Of a stretch of DNA of 64,000 nucleotides, positions 19,744 through 27,632 are shown one piece after another. Made by a program: the position numbers and the translations under genes. Under the pieces are notes generated by a model. It did no database searches. It had not been told where the DNA came from and saw only the letters and a list, made by a program, of their open reading frames with translations. Numbering within the stretch: position 1 is the first letter of the stretch; every line of letters starts with the position of its first letter. The stretch is taken from positions 248,001 through 312,000 of the forward strand of contig CANXME010001452.1 in assembly GCA_948144175.1 (NCBI GenBank), given 5' to 3'. Origin of the DNA: Closterium sp. NIES-65. Its lineage: Eukaryota; Streptophyta; Zygnematophyceae; Desmidiales; Closteriaceae.

Positions 19744-22700
19744 CTAGAGAGACGGCAGACACTCTAAGGCGAGAGGAGGACAAGGAGGACGAGGCTGACC
19801 AAGAACCTGCTGAAGGAGCGGAACGAAGTACGGCCGTGGCCGTGCAGCAACTCCCGAACCAGCAGAGACACCAGCGGCAGGGTCCTCAGTACCAGCAGAA
19901 GCTCCACCCGCCGGGTCCTCCACTCCAGCAGCAGCAGCAGCACCTCCAGCAGCACCAGCAGCACCTCCAGCAGCAGCAGCACCTCCAGTACCAGGGTCCG
20001 CAGCATCCGCAGCAGCTCCAACGCCCGGGTCCTCAGTACGAGCAGCACCTCCAGCAGCACCGCCAGCAGCAGCAGCACCTCCAGCACCGTCAACTCCGGG
20101 GACCCCAGCACCAGCAGCTCCACTCCGGAGACTGATGTGCCGAGCGTACCACTCTCGAAGCTGTGGGGAAGAGGGCGGCTCACGCCGTGGTGGGGAAACA
20201 CGAGAACCAACTCCAGAAGCACCACGAGCACGAGACGCACCCCGCCTGAGGCTGCAGTACCGTGAGTACCACTCACGTAGCTGCTGCGAAGAGGGAGGTC
20301 CTCCAGGCGCCTCACAGTCAACTGCAATACCACCAGGCTCAGCACCCCCAGACTCGGCAACTCCAGGCGCAGCACCCCCAGACTCAGCAACGCCAGGCTC
20401 AGTACCCCCAGACCCAGCACCCCCAGGCTCAGCACCCCCAGACTCAGCACCCCCAGGCTCCACCCGCTCAGGCTCCGCACGCTCAGGCTCCGCACGCTCA
20501 GGCTCAGCACCTCTAGCAGGACGCGAGTCGACAGCTACCTCGGCAGGCTCAACCGGGTCTACCTGAGAGACACCTGAGGGAGCGGCACCCTGAGGGGGAA
20601 GGGGGTCTACCACTGCAGCACCTGGCGCGAGGAAGAGAGGCGGGGGAGGGAGCGGGGCAGTGCGGTAGGGAAAGAGGCGGTAGAAGGGCACAGACTCGTC
20701 AAAAGTGACGTCCTGAGAGGGGAAGACGCGGTGCGAGGCGGGGTGGTAAAACTGCCAGCCAGACGCATCCGGGACAAAGCCAAGAAAGACACAGGGAGCA
20801 GTGCGGGAGGAGAGCTTGTCCGCACACGTGTCGCGAACAAAAGCTCGGGATCCCCAGACACGGAAGCGTGACGCATCGCCAACCTCCCTCGTCCACAGCA
20901 GTGTGGGCGAGGTCTCCGGAGCGGAGACACGGGGCCAGAGGTTGAGCTGATGCGCAGCGTACCGGACCGCAAACGGCCACAGAAAGTGGGGGGCAGCCGC
21001 GTGGACTAAGGAGGTACGAGCGACCTCCATGACCAAGCCAATGCGGCGCTCAGCAACCCCATTCTGCTGTGGAGAGGCCGGAAGCGTGAACGACTGGCGA
21101 ATGCCGTGCTCGGCACAGTAGGCTGCCAAGAGGTCGGAGGAGAACTCGCCACCTCTGTCAGAGTGTAAGCGCAGGACAGGAAACTCCGAGCGAAAACGCT
21201 CTCGCAGCTGAAGACGTGCTCTGCTGATCCAAGGGATCAGAACATCAGGGACTTCACCCTTGGTGCGCAAGGGGAAGACCGTGGTGTAGCGCGAGTAGTC
21301 GTCAACGACGATCAAGAAGTACCTCTCCTGGCCCTGACCACGGACGCGGGCTGGGCCCCACACGTCCATGTGGAGCGTCTGCAAAGGAGCAGTCGTCGGG
21401 GGGAACGAGGAGGAGTGAGGGGCAGCGCGCTGCCGCCCCTCGACACAGGGAAGACAAGGAGGAGCAAGGGAGGGTGGGAGGGGAGGGAGTACCCGAGGAA
21501 GACCAGAGACAAGGTACCGGGAGTGCATGCCCCGAAGGCGCTGCACTGACGGGTGACCAAGTCGGTGGTGCCAGAGGACTGTCTTGTGCGCTAGAGAGCG
21601 ACACGAGCAGGGGGCTGACAGCTGACCTGACGCAGACGCAGACGCAGACGCAGCTACCTGAGGGGACTCAGTGGTCAGTGTGTACAGGTCCGACCCCGGC
21701 TGCCGAGTGAAGGTAGCCAGGTGACGGCCCGTCCGAGCATACGTGCAGTGTGTCACGCGCTCGTAGGCAGGGGTGAAGTGGTGAACACCTCCATCCTGGA
21801 GCGCACAACCCGCCACCAAGTTCGTAGAGAACGAGGGGAGGTGGAGACCTGACAGTGTGCCCGACGGGACCGCAGGACAAGGAAGGACAGTGGAGGAGGT
21901 CGCAAGGACCGGACCCCCAGAGGGGTCAGCGAGGGAGACAGCGTCTGGTCGAGCAAGGGGCTCAAGAGTAGTGCGGTCACGAAAGAAACAGCGCGAAGCG
22001 CCTGAATCTAGAGTGAAGGTGTGCAGTGCTGCAGTCGACTCAGTACCAGGGGGGGCAGATGCACAAGCACCTAGAGCAGCTGCGTTACCAGCACCTGGGG
22101 TAGCAGACACACTGGCACCTAGAGCGGCAGCCTCACCAGTACCTAGCGAAGGAGACCGGACACCGGGGTCGGGCGATACACGCAGGCGACAGGCACCCGC
22201 TGTACTAGTAGACAATGCATACATGGCAGTGAGGATAGCATCATAGTCAAAAGCATAGATATCTACCCTCTGCCTAAGTAGCTCCACCAAGTCGGGGAGC
22301 TCAGCGTCGTCGCCAAACTCTGTACGCCAAGCGTCACCTAGACGGGCGAAGCAGTGGGACTCTGTGTGACTACGCGTCCCGCAGGGCTGACCAGTCCGAG
22401 CACCCGTGCGAATAACGTACGGGCAGCGAGTAGGACTCAGCGACCCTCTACTCTGAGCGTACCACTCACGAAGCTGCTGGGTCGAAAGAGTCTCGGACGG
22501 GCGACGCTGCTGCTGCCGCACTGGGCCACTACAAGAAGCTCCCGAACTACCGACTCCTGAACGACTCCCACTGCGGCCACTCCGACAACACCAGCTGGCG
22601 TACCACTCACGAAGCTGCTGCGACGTGAGGGAGACACGCGGACGACCCTGGAGCTGCGTCTGGCTAAGCCAGGAGCAGCAGTAGCAGCAGTAGTGGCAGT

Positions 22701-22863
22701 AATAACAGGAGCAGTGCTCACCAGTGGTCGGCGCGGCAGGCGCAAGACGGCGGTGACAGCGGGGCCGGGGGCTGCTGCTGCAGCGGCGGGCGGCTCCAGG
22801 GGCGGCTGCTGCAGCGGTGGTGACTCCAGGGGCCAGGGGCGGCTGCTGCAGCGATGGCGACAC
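19744..22863 (-). CDS. Copia II gag C-terminal zinc region, protease and integrase
   Basis: A continuous frame of about 1,040 codons; its true start is unclear because the frame runs open out of the GC-rich leader repeats. In order: two QQLREWYA motifs; the zinc-like CPYVIRTG..CG..HTESHCF; the protease block HTFTLDSGASRCFF (about 22000); the pre-integrase block WHHRLGHPS; and integrase with MDVWGP, HSDRGGEF and QNGVAERRIG carrying Asp, Asp and Glu. Then a linker with GGAEP-type pentapeptide repeats, two further QLREWY motifs and Ala/Gly-rich repeats. Protease matures the polyprotein and integrase inserts the cDNA. It ends at a tag within the linker. Confidence 0.9.
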   Translation of the reverse strand: MSPSLQQPPLAPGVTTAAAAAPGAARRCSSSPRPRCHRRLAPAAPTTGEHCSCYYCHYCCYCCSWLSQTQLQGRPRVSLTSQQLREWYASWCCRSGRSGSRSGVGSSGASCSGPVRQQQRRPSETLSTQQLREWYAQSRGSLSPTRCPYVIRTGARTGQPCGTRSHTESHCFARLGDAWRTEFGDDAELPDLVELLRQRVDIYAFDYDAILTAMYALSTSTAGACRLRVSPDPGVRSPSLGTGEAAALGASVSATPGAGNAAALGACASAPPGTESTAALHTFTLDSGASRCFFRDRTTLEPLARPDAVSLADPSGGPVLATSSTVLPCPAVPSGTLSGLHLPSFSTNLVAGCALQDGGVHHFTPAYERVTHCTYARTGRHLATFTRQPGSDLYTLTTESPQVAASASASASGQLSAPCSCRSLAHKTVLWHHRLGHPSVQRLRGMHSRYLVSGLPRVLPPLPPSLAPPCLPCVEGRQRAAPHSSSFPPTTAPLQTLHMDVWGPARVRGQGQERYFLIVVDDYSRYTTVFPLRTKGEVPDVLIPWISRARLQLRERFRSEFPVLRLHSDRGGEFSSDLLAAYCAEHGIRQSFTLPASPQQNGVAERRIGLVMEVARTSLVHAAAPHFLWPFAVRYAAHQLNLWPRVSAPETSPTLLWTREVGDASRFRVWGSRAFVRDTCADKLSSRTAPCVFLGFVPDASGWQFYHPASHRVFPSQDVTFDESVPFYRLFPYRTAPLPPPPLFLAPGAAVVDPLPPQGAAPSGVSQVDPVEPAEVAVDSRPARGAEPERAEPERAEPERVEPGGAESGGAEPGGAGSGGTEPGVAESGGAAPGVAESGGAEPGGIAVDCEAPGGPPSSQQLREWYSRYCSLRRGASRARGASGVGSRVSPPRREPPSSPQLREWYARHISLRSGAAGAGVPGVDGAGGAAAAGGAAGGAARTEDPGVGAAADAADPGTGGAAAAGGAAGAAGGAAAAAGVEDPAGGASAGTEDPAAGVSAGSGVAARPRPYFVPLLQQVLGQPRPPCPPLALECLPSL

Positions 22864-23900
22864 CAGGGGCCAGGGGCGGCTGCTGCAGCGGCGGGCGGCT
22901 CCAGGGGCGGCTGCTGCAGCGGCGGGCAGCTCCAGGGGCGGCTGCTGCAGCGGCGGGCGGCTCCAGGGGCCGCTGCTGCAGCGGCGGGCGGCTCGAGGGG
23001 CGGCTGCTGCAGCGGTTCTGACTCCAGGGGCCAGGGGCCGCTGCTGCAGCGGCGGGTAGCTCCAGGGGCGGCTGCTGCAGCAGCGGGCGGCTCCAGGGGC
23101 TGCTGCTGCAGTGGCGAGCGGCTCCAGGAGCTGCTGCTGCAGTTTAGGTCAGGGGCGACGCGGCGAGCAGGGTGACGCGGCGGGCAGGTGGCGACGCCGC
23201 GGGCAGGGCGACGCGGCGGGCAGGTCGCGACGCCGTGAGGAGGGTGACGCGGCGAGCAGGTCGCGACGCCGCGAGTCGGGCGACGCCGCGAGCAGGTAGC
23301 GACGCCGCGGGCAGGGCGACGCGGCGAGCAGGCGCCGACTCCGCGGGCAGGCGACGACGCCGCGGGCAGGCGACGACGCCGCGGGAGGGGACGTCGCCGC
23401 GGGCAGGCGACGACGCCGCGGGCAGGCGACGACGTCACGGGCAGGGGCTGCGTCGCGGTCAGGGCGACGACGCCGCGAGGAGGCGGCGACGCCGCGGGCA
23501 GGGCGACGCGGCGGGCGGCAAGCGCTTGCAGGGGCGGCGCGCGGTCAGGCAGAGGCCGCGCGTGGCCCTGACGGGTCTGTAGGGGCGACTCTCGGGTCTG
23601 ACGGGCCTGCAGAGGCGGCTCGGGGGGGGCCTGACGGGTCTACAGAGGCGGCTTGGGGGCCCAACGAACCTGCAGGGGCTTCTCTCGGGCCTGACGGGCC
23701 TGCAGAGGCGGCTCGGGGGCCTGACGGACCTGCAGGGGCGGCTCGAGGGCGCACGAGGGCGCACGAGTGCGTACGGGGGCGTACGACAGGCGCACGAGGG
23801 CGCACTAGGAGAGAGAGGCGCACGAGGGCGCACGAGGGCGCACGAGGACGCAGGTAGGTAGGCGGCGCACTAGGGCGCGGCTAGCGGAAGCGGTGGGCCC
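22780..23900. repeat. GC-rich leader minisatellites of copia II
   Basis: Between the PBS and the first protein motif lie three arrays: ctgctgcagcggcgggcggctccaggggcgg units (to about 23140), gcgacgccgcgggcag units (about 23150-23520), and gggcgcacgag/cggctcgggggcctgacgg units (to about 23860). No capsid-like protein can be read in any frame. Confidence 0.85.
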
Positions 23901-23941
23901 TAGCGTTTCGGTCCTAGGTGGAACCTAGGCTCGTAATACCA

Positions 23942-24072
23942 TGTCAGAATGAGAAACAGGAATGGGTGTGACTAGCAGGAACAACAGTACAAATGTGAAA
24001 CCCTAATCTGGTGTACCCCCTATGGTGTGACCCACTACAGCCTAGAACCACACAAACATATAATGTTTGACA
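23942..24072 (-). repeat. 5' LTR of copia II
   Basis: 131 bp, identical by eye to 17194-17324; PBS tggtattacgag starts at 23941 on the minus strand. Confidence 0.95.
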
Positions 24073-24077
24073 GGTAT

Positions 24078-24179
24078 GAAGTGACCCATTTTGGAGAACT
24101 TATCGATCACCACGAGGATGGAATCATGTCCCCGTGAGGTCGAAGGAAGTCCTGTGATGAAGTCGAGGCTAACGACCTG
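24078..24179 (-). pseudogene. Gypsy I integrase core, first half
   Basis: [20 protein letters not shown] and [15 protein letters not shown] carry the first catalytic Asp of the gypsy integrase. A tag (consensus Trp) separates it from the upstream HHCC domain, and copia II interrupts it on the other side. Confidence 0.88.
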
Positions 24180-24656
24180 CTATGGCTGCTCCGGTACGGG
24201 TAGAGGCTGAAGTAACCCTGCTTTTTTCTGCTTGCTGCTCTTCATCCGCTGGCACGTGTCGCATGAGGTGACGAACTGCTGCACGTCTGCTGCCATCCCG
24301 GGCCAGTAGTAATACTTTGCTATCCCTGCTAACGTCTTGTTGCTCCCGAAATGTCCCGCGTAAGGTACGTCGTGAAACTCCTCCAATACGATCTGCCGTA
24401 GCGGGGCGTAATTCGGTACCCAAATCTTTCCTGAACCCTTCCTTACAGCTAAGTCCTTCTTCCACTGTAATAGCTTCTTACTTAGGTAGGCGATGGGCTG
24501 CAAACTGCGTTCGTAATGCTGCATCAGTACTGCTCCGACTGCTTGGTCACTAGCGTCTGCTTCCACCATGTAGTCTCTGTCTGGATCCGGTAGGATGAGT
24601 ACTGGCATTGTAGTCAGTGCTGTCTGTTTGTTCAGTGCGCGGTAGTCGATGCACAT
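24180..24656 (-). pseudogene. Gypsy I RT/RNase H fragment and integrase zinc domain
   Basis: The frame runs CIDYRALNKQTALTTMPVL (RT fingers) straight into DRDYMVEADASDQAVGAVLM (start of RNase H), so the RT palm with the catalytic YxDD is deleted. After ...KKLLQWKKDLAVRKG it jumps again to VLEEFHDVPYAGHFGSNKT and SCDTCQRMK, the integrase HHCC zinc domain. Two internal deletions therefore removed RT activity and much of RNase H while leaving the flanks in frame. Confidence 0.88.
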
Positions 24657-25264
24657 CCGTAAACTAGCGTCTGGCTTTGGAGTGAAGAGAACTAGTGCAC
24701 CGTAGGGAGAGGTGGATGGGCGGATCAGTTGTCTGTCAGTTCAGTTGGACTCATTCGGTATGGTGCACGTGAGACGGGTTTCGCACCTGGTTCCTCCACG
24801 ATCTCGTGCTCGTGGGTGTGTGCTGGAGATACGCCTGTGGGTAGGTCGTCGGGCATTATATCCTTGTACTGCTCCAAGACCTCCTCCTCTGCTGCTGCTA
24901 TAACCAGTGCTAAGTAACCCGTGTTACTCTCGTTCACTGTCCGTTCGAACCGTGCCAGTGTCGTTTCAGGAACGCTCCCTGTATCCGTCCAGCTTCGCAG
25001 TGCTATCCGCTTCCCATTGTTGTAGATGCACACCTTGCTGTTGACCCAATCGATCTCGGGGTTGAACCGCTTCAGGAAATCTCGCCCCAAGATAAAATCT
25101 AATCCTTTGATGTTGGTGACTGGTAGCCTCGGCTTCCACCTCAACGCACCTATATGCAGTGATGCTTCGCCGTGGATAGGAAGCTTCGTACCGTCCACCA
25201 TGGTTGCTGTAACTGGGTTTCTTCTTAGAATTCTCCAATTTTCTCCAACGTCCCGCGGTCGCAC
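24657..25264 (-). pseudogene. Gypsy I protease end and RT N-terminus
   Basis: Frame 24725-25264 continues from protease (LGRDFLKRFNPEIDW, the flap-side block after the DSGA motif) through a spacer to APYRMSPTELTDN. RT then resumes in another frame with LIRPSTSPYGALVLFTPKPD. The segment expected between MSPTEL and LIRPSTSP (the 'EELKKQLQELL'-type helix of gypsy RT) is missing. Frameshifts occur near 25240 and 24725. Confidence 0.82.
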
Positions 25265-26376
25265 ACCGAGTGGGACGCACCACTGTCCACCAGGGCCTGG
25301 AGGCGACGCCCGTTGCAGATCACATCGAGTACTAGTGGTTGCTGCTGCTCAGAGTATCCGTAGATGGTATCGCTTATAGGATCGTAGGGTACGTGGAATA
25401 TGTTATCCCTAGGTCCTGCGCTCAAAGATGCAGCATCAGTATCAGTTTTCAACAGAGAAAGGTTAGAAGGATTTATCCGAGGCCGATTCGGCTTCTCTTG
25501 GGCTTGGAACCTTCCACTAAGCCTTTGCAGCTGTGTAGGCTTCATCTGTGGGGAACAGGGAGCCTTTAAACAGTGCTGCTGGGAGAGAATATCAACTCCT
25601 CGGAACGCTCGACCCGTATTAGCGCTCTGGAGTAGGGTCCCCATAATACCTGGTACCGGTTTAATTTCTGACTCTCCCTTAATAAAGGCTTGAAACCCAC
25701 GAGAAGTAATATTCTTTCTTGTCGGGGTATACGGCTGGAGTTTCCCGGTCGGTGCAGGGTCTTGTTTCGCGGATCCTCCATTAGTCTCGGCGATTTCCCC
25801 TGGTGCCGGGTGGTCGTGACGTTTTAAATTTGCGCCACCATATTCTCCTTTTTTCGCCCTCTCCGAAGTTGCCACGTTGTCCGTTTTCTGCTTCGGGGGT
25901 GCCTCACTGTTCTTGTCCTTCAGCTCCGCACACCTTCTCTCCATTTTCCAACATGCCAAGATACAATGTCCTGTAGCGCCGCAAAATTTGCACGTCTCAT
26001 TATTTGCTAGCCGCTGCTCCACATCGCCCTCGTCGTTCTCCATCGGGTCGGCAGTCGTGGGTGGTGCCAATCGCCCCATGCCACTAGTTGGCTTGTTGCG
26101 TCGTGTTCCGTAGTAGCTACTGTTCAACGTGTCGAACTGTTCGATCAGTGCTGCCGGAACCTGCGCCCACGTCCCCTCTCCTTGGACTGTTCTGCTGTTG
26201 ATCCACTCTAGAGCTGGGCCTCGTAACAGTGTTGCTGCGAGCCGTATGCGCATTGCGTCTTTTGTCGGGGTCGTGCATCTAACGGCTTCGAAGTAAATTT
26301 CGAGTTCAGCTACAAATCGACGAACGTCGTTCCTTTTTACTGTAGGATCGAACGCCTCCGGTAGCCTCAGCTTCAC
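25225..26376 (-). CDS. Gypsy I Gag and start of protease
   Basis: 383 codons. Residues 1-100 are the gag capsid-like region of Ty3/gypsy (KLRLPEAFDPTVKRNDVRRF, LRGPALEWINSR, LIEQFDTLN). A zinc knuckle CKFCGATGHCILAC follows. A basic/charged spacer leads to protease: LVLDVICNGRRLQALVDSGA with the catalytic Asp in DSGAS. The frame then ends early (KIGEF) through a frameshift into the next segment. Gag forms the particle and binds RNA; the protease cleaves Gag-Pol. This is the least damaged part of gypsy I. Confidence 0.88.
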   Translation of the reverse strand: MKLRLPEAFDPTVKRNDVRRFVAELEIYFEAVRCTTPTKDAMRIRLAATLLRGPALEWINSRTVQGEGTWAQVPAALIEQFDTLNSSYYGTRRNKPTSGMGRLAPPTTADPMENDEGDVEQRLANNETCKFCGATGHCILACWKMERRCAELKDKNSEAPPKQKTDNVATSERAKKGEYGGANLKRHDHPAPGEIAETNGGSAKQDPAPTGKLQPYTPTRKNITSRGFQAFIKGESEIKPVPGIMGTLLQSANTGRAFRGVDILSQQHCLKAPCSPQMKPTQLQRLSGRFQAQEKPNRPRINPSNLSLLKTDTDAASLSAGPRDNIFHVPYDPISDTIYGYSEQQQPLVLDVICNGRRLQALVDSGASHSVCDRGTLEKIGEF

Positions 26377-27020
26377 TGCTTCGAGGTTAACTGTAGCTGC
26401 TGCCGTTGTCGCATGTAGAATTGTCGGTGTAGCCGCTGCTGCTGCTGCTACAATTGTCGCTGCTGCTATGGCGGTTGCCGACAGGTTCGCAAGGAGTTTT
26501 TCGAGTCGTGGGAGCGCCGCATGTATTTGCTTATGCTCAGCACGTAACTCCGCGATTTTCTGTACTGAAATATCTCTTTTTTCCCTCCATTTGGCGATTA
26601 ACAGAAAGATGCGCGACGAAAATAATCGAATTCTAGATACTGGTCGACTTACTGCGAGTCAAATTGACTGTAGAATCGACGAGTGCGAATTCTGTAGGTT
26701 GCGTAAATCTCCCTTAAGCGAAATTCGCGTCCGATCTTGGCCGTTGAGGAGAAAATGGATCCGACGCTCCAAATTCCAACCTTTTTAGGCGAAATTCTCT
26801 GGGCCGTTGAGATGAAACTCGATCGAACGGTCGAAACTCCTACCTTTCCACCAGTAAATCTGAGGGGTGTTCGAAAACCGAATCGAGGGGGACTTGGAAA
26901 AATTGCGCGGAACTGGTTTTACATACCCGTATCGGCGCTTTCGTCGTCGCCCCCGCGGTTTTTAAAGGCCGGAACTAAGCGGTTGAAGACCTCGCGTGTA
27001 AACCCGCTCTGATTACCAAG
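26377..27020 (-). other. Gypsy I 5' leader with PBS
   Basis: About 640 bp between the 5' LTR and gag, containing the PBS (cgctctgattacca on the plus strand, 27006-27017) and no recognised coding domain; repeated tcgaa- and aaattc-containing phrases give it a loosely repetitive look (26560-26940). Confidence 0.7.
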
Positions 27021-27393
27021 TGTGAGGATCTGGGATCGAGCTCAGAAAAGATTATTCAAATTGAATTGAATGTCCACCTGGGTACAACACGAGGCTATAT
27101 ATAGGCTCGAGACAAGGCCCCGTAACCAGGTGTTACGCGAAGGTTCCGCGGGTCGCGAAGCGTCCCGAACAGATCCTTACCGAATTCGGTAGAAGGCAAT
27201 TCGGTGGCAACCTAAAAGCCAGAATTCGGTGCACGCAACCTAGCTCGGTGCTATAACTATAATAAAATTTAGGAAAGCACCTAGCCTAGGAAATCAAGCA
27301 ATTTATGCATGCATATAATTATCCTATGCTAGAAATAGCATGATAAAGTAAAGGCAAGCAAGCATAGCTGGCATAAGCCGTTGTACTCTCACA
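27021..27393 (-). repeat. 5' LTR of gypsy I
   Basis: 373 bp; about nine differences from the 3' LTR; flanking gacgc duplication at 27394-27398. Confidence 0.95.
27095..27105 (-). promoter_or_regulatory. TATA box in gypsy I 5' LTR
   Basis: cctatatatag on the minus strand inside the 5' LTR; a plausible core promoter for the element RNA. Confidence 0.55.
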
Positions 27394-27492
27394 GACGCGA
27401 ATTGTAGTGTGAAGGCATCGCCAGACGCTAGTGAAGGAATCGCGAACCGAATTCCTCTGCAGAGCGCTAGTGAAGCGCCAGTCAAGCGTTGG

Positions 27493-27627
27493 TGTTGAGA
27501 TAGAGACGAGGAATGAATGCACTATGAAATCAAACAAGTACAAGTACCAACCCTAATTGGGTTGTACCCCCTATGGGCTACCCCACTACAGCCTAAATAT
27601 ATGCATCAGCAATATAATCATCTGACA
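27493..27627 (-). repeat. Solo LTR (copia group) with TSD gttgg
   Basis: 135 bp, tgttgagata..catctgaca, flanked by perfect gttgg copies (27488-27492, 27628-27632). It has the group core (ggggtagcccatagggggtacaaccc, minus). Confidence 0.9.
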
Positions 27628-27632
27628 GTTGG

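Larger units (their letters stand above)
17194..24072 (-). mobile_element. Copia element II
   Basis: A 6,879-bp minus-strand copia element inside the gypsy I integrase, flanked by the perfect duplication ggtat (17189-17193, 24073-24077). Its 131-bp LTRs (17194-17324, 23942-24072) are identical on reading, so insertion is recent. A PBS tggtattacgag follows the 5' LTR and a purine tract (tatgggggtg) precedes the 3' LTR. Gene order is leader minisatellite, zinc motif, protease, integrase, linker, RT, RNase H, as in Ty1/copia. Only one stop (19744-19746) and one frameshift (about 19397) were found. A capsid domain like that of copia III and VI is not visible. Confidence 0.95.
15836..27393 (-). 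mobile_element. Gypsy element I (chromodomain Ty3/gypsy)
   Basis: An 11,558-bp minus-strand element including the nested copia II (17194-24072); about 4.7 kb without it. LTRs are 373 bp each (15836-16208, 27021-27393), about 9 differences by eye, flanked by the perfect duplication gacgc (15831-15835, 27394-27398). In element orientation a PBS-like tggtaatcagagcg lies 3 bp inside the 5' LTR and a tract ttgaggggggacg abuts the 3' LTR. It encodes gag with a zinc knuckle, protease, a collapsed RT, the integrase HHCC and core, and a C-terminal chromodomain. Deletions in RT and several stops make it defective. Confidence 0.95.
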
